Below, piece after piece: positions 4,453-9,576 of a stretch of 9,576 nucleotides of DNA. Position 1 is the first letter of the stretch. Each line of letters opens with the position of its first letter. The translations under genes and the position numbers were made by a program. The DNA is from CAYPHA01 sp964410215 (GTDB taxonomy: Bacteria; Calditrichota; Calditrichia; Calditrichales; CAYPHA01). A model generated the notes under the pieces. The model worked only from the letters and a program-made list of their open reading frames with translations. It was not told where the DNA came from and did not search any database. Location: contig CAYPHA010000116.1 of NCBI GenBank assembly GCA_964410215.1, forward strand, positions 1-9,576, read 5' to 3'.

Positions 4453-7400
4453 TCAGGAGAAATTGCTGGGTCTGATTCCGAATTGTTTTTCAAAAAGACG
4501 CGAAAAATGAGATATATTCTTAAATCCTACTTCATAAGCGATGTATGTCACACTACCGGCTTTCGCCTGCAGCAGAGCGGCCGCTTTCTTTAAACGGCAC
4601 AAGCGGATAAATTCATGAGGCGGCAATCCGCACAATGCATTCAGTCTGCGATGCAGCTGTGCCCGGCTCATACCCAGATCCCGTGCAAAATCAGCATTGC
4701 CGTAATCGGGATTGTCCAGGTTCTGCTCGATAATGTTCTGAATGTTCTCCACGGTTTCCTGATCTCCCGGCGAGGTGACCACACCGCCCAAACCGAACAG
4801 GGCTTCTTTCCGGAATCGCTCCCTCAACGCCCTGCGCTGACGGATCAGATTATCAGAGCGGGTAATCAGTTCTTCCAGTTCGAACGGTTTGGGTATATAG
4901 TCGTCGGCACCCGTTTTCAGTGCGGTCAGCTTGTCTTCATGACCCGCCCGGGCCGTAAGAAGGATCACCGGTATGTGACCCGTGTTGGGGTCGTTTTTCA
5001 GTTTTTCACATAAGGTTATGCCATCCATCTCCGGCATCATCACATCACTGATGATCAACTCCGGCAATTCCTCCAGAGCTTTTTCATAACCTTGCAGGCC
5101 ATCCTCCGCTTCCAACACCTGATAGTCTGTTTCCAGATTCTTACGCAGATACCGCCGCATCTCCTTGTTATCTTCTACAACCAGAACACAACTCTTTTTT
5201 CCTTTTTCTTCTTTCTTTTTTCCCTCAACCTCTTCATCCCAGACATCCCTATTTATACGATCTTCCGGTACCTCTGGCAGGTTTTCAGGGGAGACCTTTT
5301 CATCATCCCGGTAGACCCCGTCGTCCGCAGGAAGTATAAGTGTGAAAATGGTCTGTTTATCCGGAATACTTTCAACGCTGATAGAACCATGGTGTAGATC
5401 GGTCAGGTCTTTGGCCAGGGACAGGCCGATGCCTGTTCCCCCGGCCTGGGAAGCGTTTTGTCCCTGGTAGAAACGATCGAAAATGCGTGGTTGTTCATCG
5501 TATGGGATTCCGGGCCCGGTGTTTAGGATGGAGATGGCTATGAAATTTGAATTAAGAATTAAGAATTTGGAAATAGGAATCTGAGATTTATTTGGGATTT
5601 GGTGCTTGAGATTTGGTGCTTGGAGTGTAACGACTATCCTCCCTCCCTCCGGGGTATATTTAAAGGCATTGGCCAGCAGGTTGTTCAACACCATCTCCAG
5701 CTTTTCCTCATCGAAATACATCTCCAGAGTACCCACATCGTTTTTAAAGCGGAAATCGATGCGCCGTAGTTCGGCCAGCGACAGGAACGCATTGAAAATA
5801 CGGTCAACAAAAGATACGATATCCCCTTTCATCACCTTCAGTTTCAACTGCCCCGCCTCCAATTTTGACAAAGACAACACCTGATTAACCAGCCACAATA
5901 ACTTCTTCGCATTTCTTTGAATAAGTCGGTATCCCTCTTTTAGATTACCACTGAACTCATCCCTGATCATCTGCGCGATCGGTGTTGCTATCAGCGTAAT
6001 CGGTGATCGGAACTCATGGGAGATATTGGCAAAAAAGCGGGATTTCATCCGGTCCACCTCTTTCAGCTTTTCCGCGTGTTCGTGTTCCAGGGTCAGTTGC
6101 TGTTTGAGGCGCTGGCGGCGGAGGTCATAGCGACGTAACGCATATAATAAAATAATAAAAAATACAAAATAAAAAATATAGGCGAGTGTAGATTTGTACC
6201 AAGGTGGAAGGATGGTGATGTTTACTTTTACGCCTTCTTCATTCCAGATGCCGTCGTTGTTGGATCCTTTGACGCGAAAAGTATATGCACCGGGATCGAG
6301 ATGTGTGTAGCCTGCAAAGCGGCGTGAGGCGTCGGTATAAACCCAGTCTTTATTTACACCTTCCAGCATGTAGGCATATCTGTTTCTGGAAGGGGTGGTA
6401 TAATCCAGGGCGGCGAACTCGAACGAGAAGACGGACTGACCGGGAGAAAGGGTTATCGGTTCCGATAACACAATGGATTTTTGCAAAGGCGCATCAGGGC
6501 CGGGATGCACGGTTTTATTATTGACCGTAAAATTCGTAATTCGAACCGGTGGCACGTAGGTATTTTTCTGAATATGGTCCGGGTGAAAGATGACAAAACC
6601 GCCGCTTCCTCCAAGAAATATCTGCCCTTTATTATCCTTATAAAAAGCGAAGCGGCTGAACACACTCATTTCCAGGCCATCACGGCTGTCATAGCGCCGC
6701 AATTCCTTTGTATCCGGCTGGAACCGGTAAAGCCCGCTTTTCGTGTTGATCCATAAATGACCGGTTTCATCGCCGAGGATCCCGAAGATTTCGACCGAAA
6801 GATGGTTTGCCTTGTCACGAAACCGGGTAAATGTATGCAGATCCTTGTTGTAGCGGTTCAATCCTCTCTGTGTTCCAACCCATAAATAACCATTTTTATC
6901 CTTATAAACAGCCCCAATATAATTATTATCAATGCTGGTTGGATCCAGGGGATCGTGCCGGTATTCCAAACGTGTTTTGGCTTCGATGTCAATTTTTTTA
7001 AGCCCGTCGTAGCGTGTCCCCACCCAGAGGCTGGAATCGCTGTGGTCATCATAGATACAAGAGACGGCATATTGACGGTAAATATTTTGCGGTCGGCTTT
7101 GTGGCAGGTCATGCTGATAGGATTTCAATCCGGGATCACAGGTGATCAGGCCAAATAAGGTTGCTATCCATACACCACCATTATTTCGCGGTATGATCGC
7201 GGTTGTAAAGTCGGACACATGGCCGAATTCCTCGTACAATTTTCTTTCACGCAGGACCCTGGAGAAGTCACAGCGATAGAATTGTTCATTATTCGTGTTA
7301 AAGATATAGACACCTTGCCCCAGGGAACCGACCAGCAGTTTCTCCGGGTGTTGTTCATCCTGGTACAAAGCCGTTATCGCCCACTTAAATTTACCGGGGA

Positions 7401-8607
7401 AATGGGTCAGGCTACCGGATCTGCGATTCCATTTTATCAGTCCGCGGGAACGGGAGCCCAGCCATACAACACGGCCGTCATACCGGCAGTCCTCCAGGAA
7501 GCTGTATATGGTAACCGGTTGACGGTTTATTTCGACAGGGAAAAAGGCAAAATTCTGTTTTTCCCTGACCAGCTTATAGACACCGCCGCCGAAGGTGCCG
7601 ATCCAGAGAATCCCCTGCTTGTCTTCAAAGAGTCTGAGTATTTTGTCATTCTTCAGGGAAAACGCATCATCCGTATCCAGGCTATACCGTGTACAGTTCC
7701 CGTCTGGTCCTGTCCGTACCAATCCATGTTGCAGCGATGCAGTCCATACCGTACCATCATTTTTGACACAATGCCGGGTAAACCAGTCAATGCCTTTATT
7801 GGTAATAAACGTATTCAATGGCCTCTCAGAGCGTGTTAACGTATTATTCAGGACATTATATCTGTAAATGCCCTCAGATGCGTAAAGCGTAATATAATGC
7901 GCTGAATCGGCCGGATGATGATTGATGCTTCGGATGTCCATGTGCAGTAATTTTTCGAAATGATTGGACTTGTAATCAAATTTCAGTAGCCGGTTATCAC
8001 GGGTGCCGATCCAGATGGTTCCGGAAGGATGCTCATAGAACGCTTCGGCAATAAAGTTCGTAGCGTCGTTGGGCTTGTTTTTGAAATAGGGATAGTTAAA
8101 GATTTTCCAGGAACTACTATCCCCATTCATCTGTTCCGGAAGCAGTCTTGACGTACCCGAATAGGTACTGAACCATATTCCTCCCTGGCTGTCGGTAAAA
8201 ATGTGCTGCGCATAGTTGCCGCAGATACTGTTCGGGTCGGATGGATCATGACGGAATGTCCGGAATGTTTCCCGCTCATAATCATACCGGCACAGTCCTT
8301 CCCCATGGGTCCCGATCCACAGATTTCCATGGATATCTTCATTCACCGGTGCGACATTGTTATGACTGATGGTTTTGGGATTTTCCGGATCATGTTTGAA
8401 ATGCTTGAATGAATATCCATCGTAGCGGGCCAATCCGTTCCGTGTGCATATCCATATAAATCCCCGGCTGTCCTGAAAGATGTAACCGACATCGTTCCCG
8501 GGAAGACCATCGACGATGGTATACTGCTCGAAACGCGGGTGCAGGGTTTCGGCAACCATAGGACCGGAACAGGCAAAACAGACGAGCAATGCGATCATAA
8601 TCTGCAT
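4453..8607 (-). CDS. Hybrid two-component sensor/regulator (HTCS) with AraC-type output
   Basis: The product is 1384 aa; numbering is from ATG 8607. An N-terminal signal/anchor (1-19) leads into 14 propeller (Reg_prop) motifs of the LWIGT..GLxRYD kind, about 30-680, suggesting two seven-bladed periplasmic beta-propellers. A Y_Y_Y domain (about 725-800) and a transmembrane helix (about 806-823) follow. HisKA has ANISHEFRSP with phospho-acceptor His864. HATPase_c has an N box at about 975-985, G1 NTGPGIP at 1029-1035 and GGTGIGLSLAK at 1056-1066. The receiver (about 1140-1260) has Asp1188, Thr1218 and Lys1240. An AraC-type helix-turn-helix (about 1286-1384) ends the protein. HTCSs sense glycans or other external ligands and control nearby genes. 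There are two oddities: an in-frame AT-rich insertion at 996-1023, and Asn1029 where G1 usually has Asp. A GTG at 8619 would add four residues; the ATG has a weak GTGAG site upstream. Confidence 0.95.
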   Translation of the reverse strand: MQIMIALLVCFACSGPMVAETLHPRFEQYTIVDGLPGNDVGYIFQDSRGFIWICTRNGLARYDGYSFKHFKHDPENPKTISHNNVAPVNEDIHGNLWIGTHGEGLCRYDYERETFRTFRHDPSDPNSICGNYAQHIFTDSQGGIWFSTYSGTSRLLPEQMNGDSSSWKIFNYPYFKNKPNDATNFIAEAFYEHPSGTIWIGTRDNRLLKFDYKSNHFEKLLHMDIRSINHHPADSAHYITLYASEGIYRYNVLNNTLTRSERPLNTFITNKGIDWFTRHCVKNDGTVWTASLQHGLVRTGPDGNCTRYSLDTDDAFSLKNDKILRLFEDKQGILWIGTFGGGVYKLVREKQNFAFFPVEINRQPVTIYSFLEDCRYDGRVVWLGSRSRGLIKWNRRSGSLTHFPGKFKWAITALYQDEQHPEKLLVGSLGQGVYIFNTNNEQFYRCDFSRVLRERKLYEEFGHVSDFTTAIIPRNNGGVWIATLFGLITCDPGLKSYQHDLPQSRPQNIYRQYAVSCIYDDHSDSSLWVGTRYDGLKKIDIEAKTRLEYRHDPLDPTSIDNNYIGAVYKDKNGYLWVGTQRGLNRYNKDLHTFTRFRDKANHLSVEIFGILGDETGHLWINTKSGLYRFQPDTKELRRYDSRDGLEMSVFSRFAFYKDNKGQIFLGGSGGFVIFHPDHIQKNTYVPPVRITNFTVNNKTVHPGPDAPLQKSIVLSEPITLSPGQSVFSFEFAALDYTTPSRNRYAYMLEGVNKDWVYTDASRRFAGYTHLDPGAYTFRVKGSNNDGIWNEEGVKVNITILPPWYKSTLAYIFYFVFFIILLYALRRYDLRRQRLKQQLTLEHEHAEKLKEVDRMKSRFFANISHEFRSPITLIATPIAQMIRDEFSGNLKEGYRLIQRNAKKLLWLVNQVLSLSKLEAGQLKLKVMKGDIVSFVDRIFNAFLSLAELRRIDFRFKNDVGTLEMYFDEEKLEMVLNNLLANAFKYTPEGGRIVVTLQAPNLKHQIPNKSQIPISKFLILNSNFIAISILNTGPGIPYDEQPRIFDRFYQGQNASQAGGTGIGLSLAKDLTDLHHGSISVESIPDKQTIFTLILPADDGVYRDDEKVSPENLPEVPEDRINRDVWDEEVEGKKKEEKGKKSCVLVVEDNKEMRRYLRKNLETDYQVLEAEDGLQGYEKALEELPELIISDVMMPEMDGITLCEKLKNDPNTGHIPVILLTARAGHEDKLTALKTGADDYIPKPFELEELITRSDNLIRQRRALRERFRKEALFGLGGVVTSPGDQETVENIQNIIEQNLDNPDYGNADFARDLGMSRAQLHRRLNALCGLPPHEFIRLCRLKKAAALLQAKAGSVTYIAYEVGFKNISHFSRLFEKQFGIRPSNFS
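5540..5623 (-). repeat. AT-rich repetitive insertion inside the HTCS ATPase domain
   Basis: This stretch holds a perfect 14-bp tandem repeat except for its last base (5596-5609 GATTTGGTGCTTGA, 5610-5623 GATTTGGTGCTTGG). It also has two and a half units of GAATTAA (5549-5568). It is translated in frame as a low-complexity segment rich in Pro, Asn, Ile, Ser and Lys (about residues 996-1023) between the N box and G1 box. Flanking sequence is ordinary GC-balanced coding DNA. Confidence 0.75.
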
Positions 8608-8685
8608 ATCATTGCTCACAAAAAATAATACTGTTGGCCGCCATCAAAGCGGTAAAGAGAGTGAAAGTGTGATCGTTATGTATGA

Positions 8686-8714
8686 ATATTATCAATTTCC
8701 CGCTGGTTAATCAA
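8686..8714 (-). promoter_or_regulatory. Possible sigma-70-like promoter for the HTCS gene
   Basis: On the minus strand TTGATT (8714-8709) and TAATAT (8691-8686) are separated by exactly 17 bp, each matching four of six consensus positions. Transcription would start near 8679, giving a leader of about 70 nt. It is the best pair in the 119-bp gap between the HTCS and the upstream gene, but FCB bacteria often use other promoter forms. Confidence 0.3.
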
Positions 8715-8738
8715 GGAAATTTTAGTATCCTGTTATAA

Positions 8739-9323
8739 TTAAATAACAAAGGCCGGGCGTGGGGTAAAGAGTTCTTTGAATTCCGGAGGCAGGCCGGTAA
8801 ACCGTTCCATATAGCCGTTCAGTTCATCCTTCGTTTTTTCAGAAAGGAGTTCAGACAGTTCTTCCAGGCTTTCGATGCTCAGCATACCCGGCAGATAGGA
8901 AAGGACCAGCTTATCACCCTTGAAATGACCGAATATCTGGTATTCCTTTAATTCTCCGATGGGTGTGTCCTTAACCATGCACCGTGCCAGCCAGTCGTTC
9001 ACATCCAGGGAATGACTTTCCACCAAAGTACGCATGCGTTTAAAAATATCCACATGTTCTGTAAAAAAGCCTTCCACCTTTTGAATTGATTCTTCCGAGA
9101 AGCTCTTGCGTATCTTCTGATGGCATTGCAGGCAGATGGCATATTCAAAAATGGTATCCGTCGCATGATACTCCGGAAAACGCCTGATAGCCTTCTCTAT
9201 GACGTAATCGAGGTCGCCTTCGATCAGGTTACGGTTACAATCTGTGCAATGCTCGAAAATCCGGCCGGTCTCCGTGGAACGAAAGACCTCAGGAATATCC
9301 ACAAATTTCATGGCGCCAAACAT
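8739..9323 (-). CDS. Hypothetical protein with paired CxxC motifs
   Basis: The product is 194 aa with no signal peptide or membrane segment, so it is probably cytoplasmic. CTDC (Cys26, Cys29) and CLQC (Cys64, Cys67) are 34 residues apart and could form a zinc-ribbon-like or other metal site. Residues 70-110 and 145-175 are rich in Glu, Lys and Leu and look helical (for example SIESLEELSELLSEKTKDEL). The C-terminus ends FTPRPAFVI. I do not recognise the family. ATG at 9323 has GGGA 6 nt upstream; an in-frame ATG at 9311 is possible. It begins 50 bp after the partial gene on its right and ends 119 bp before the HTCS gene. Neither neighbour suggests a role. Codon pattern and composition match the other genes, so the ORF looks real. 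Confidence 0.75.
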   Translation of the reverse strand: MFGAMKFVDIPEVFRSTETGRIFEHCTDCNRNLIEGDLDYVIEKAIRRFPEYHATDTIFEYAICLQCHQKIRKSFSEESIQKVEGFFTEHVDIFKRMRTLVESHSLDVNDWLARCMVKDTPIGELKEYQIFGHFKGDKLVLSYLPGMLSIESLEELSELLSEKTKDELNGYMERFTGLPPEFKELFTPRPAFVI

Positions 9324-9352
9324 AACATATCCCGGCGAATTAGGGTTCTACC

Positions 9353-9365
9353 TGACCGAAGGTCA
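9353..9365. other. Small perfect hairpin between two genes
   Basis: TGACC (9353-9357) and GGTCA (9361-9365) form a 5-bp stem with a 3-nt loop, 8 bp past the stop codon at 9374. No T-run follows on the minus strand, so it is a poor terminator. It may only be a weak processing site or chance. Confidence 0.25.
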
Positions 9366-9373
9366 CTTGATAA

Positions 9374-9576
9374 TTATTCTGATTTCAAATTATATCGATT
9401 ACTATGGACGTAATATAGGAAGGGTTTGGACAAATATCTACCGGTAATAAAAAAACCCGCCGATTCATAAAGCGCGATCACCGCATCCAGCGATTCTTTC
9501 AGATTCAGATTTTCACCGCCGTATTTGATTACCAGGCGCATCGCAGACTTCTGCAGTCCGATTTTCGAGGACTGCA
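9374..9576 (-). CDS. 3' end of an unrecognised gene (partial)
   Basis: An open frame enters from the right edge (first full codon at 9574) and runs 66 codons to TAA at 9376-9374. It reads QSSKIGLQKSAMRLVIKYGG, then ENLNLKESLDAVIALYESAG, then FFITGR and a more AT-rich tail. The first ~46 codons look like real coding sequence. The last 20 differ in composition and follow a run of seven T on the minus strand (9456-9450), so a frameshift or late stop is possible. MRLVIKYGG faintly recalls the start of amino-acid-kinase-fold enzymes, but the stop comes far too early and I do not assign that. It may be co-transcribed with the CxxC gene 50 bp downstream. Confidence 0.4.
   Translation of the reverse strand, partial: QSSKIGLQKSAMRLVIKYGGENLNLKESLDAVIALYESAGFFITGRYLSKPFLYYVHSNRYNLKSE
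9552..9576. repeat. 8-bp perfect inverted repeat at the right edge
   Basis: TGCAGTCC (9552-9559) and GGACTGCA (9569-9576) flank a 9-nt loop. It overlaps the partial open frame and reaches the window edge, so its full extent is unknown. A second small palindrome, GCAGA/TCTGC, lies at 9543-9554. Confidence 0.45.

Noticed and set aside
7219..7839. Long (206-codon) plus-strand open frame inside the HTCS gene
   Set aside because: It is fully antisense to the well-supported propeller repeats of the HTCS, whose codon pattern keeps the opposite strand open; no start site or domain supports it.
8127..8576. Two short minus-strand frames (8127-8342 and 8343-8576) that overlap the HTCS N-terminus
   Set aside because: They are alternate frames of the conserved propeller motifs and have no independent support.
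4453..8607. Polysaccharide utilisation locus implied by the HTCS
   Set aside because: No SusC/SusD pair and no glycoside hydrolase or lyase is encoded here, so a glycan substrate cannot be inferred.

Overview
The window looks like a chromosomal segment from an uncultured member of the FCB superphylum (Calditrichota, KSB1 or Ignavibacteria-like; the exact phylum is inference). The reasons are two C-terminal type IX secretion (T9SS type A) sorting domains with the 'NYPNPFNP' signature, a FISUMP-domain secreted protein, and a giant hybrid two-component sensor/regulator (HTCS). Every supported gene is on the minus strand, so the window reads right to left. I saw no rRNA, tRNA, CRISPR array, transposase, integrase or reverse transcriptase.

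Right to left: the 3' end of an unrecognised gene (9576-9374); a CxxC/CxxC protein of unknown function (9323-8739); an HTCS fusing a 14-blade periplasmic beta-propeller sensor, Y_Y_Y domain, histidine kinase, receiver and AraC-type DNA-binding domain (8607-4453); a 449-bp repeat-rich intergenic region (4004-4452); a probable co-transcribed group of a T9SS-exported class C beta-lactamase-fold serine hydrolase (4003-1802), a FISUMP-domain protein (1743-766) and a very small protein that is little more than a signal peptide plus a T9SS sorting domain (665-258); a 236-bp gap with another repeat copy; and the first seven codons of a further gene, MKNTNTL, leaving the window at the left.

The most interesting signal is in the FISUMP gene. 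Its last ~50 codons before the conserved GFSVRCIRD ending behave like the variable region of a diversity-generating retroelement (DGR). Almost every position that varies between paralogues is an NNC/NNT codon, as expected if AAC/AAT template codons were mutagenised at adenine. Adenine is depleted there (24 A in 153 nt, against 44 in the 153 nt just upstream, counted by hand). A hairpin lies shortly after the stop codon. No reverse transcriptase or template repeat is in view, so this would be a remote or orphan target.

Other points of note: a ~95-bp repeat lies upstream of two separate secreted-protein genes, with a partial third copy at the 3' end of the HTCS gene; the repeat contains direct GTCTCA words 21 bp apart, an arrangement that would suit an AraC-type regulator; and an AT-rich, internally repetitive stretch of about 84 bp has been inserted in frame into the HTCS ATPase domain, next to a non-canonical Asn in its G1 box. 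A working model, which is inference, is that the HTCS senses an external ligand and controls the neighbouring exported proteins through the repeats.
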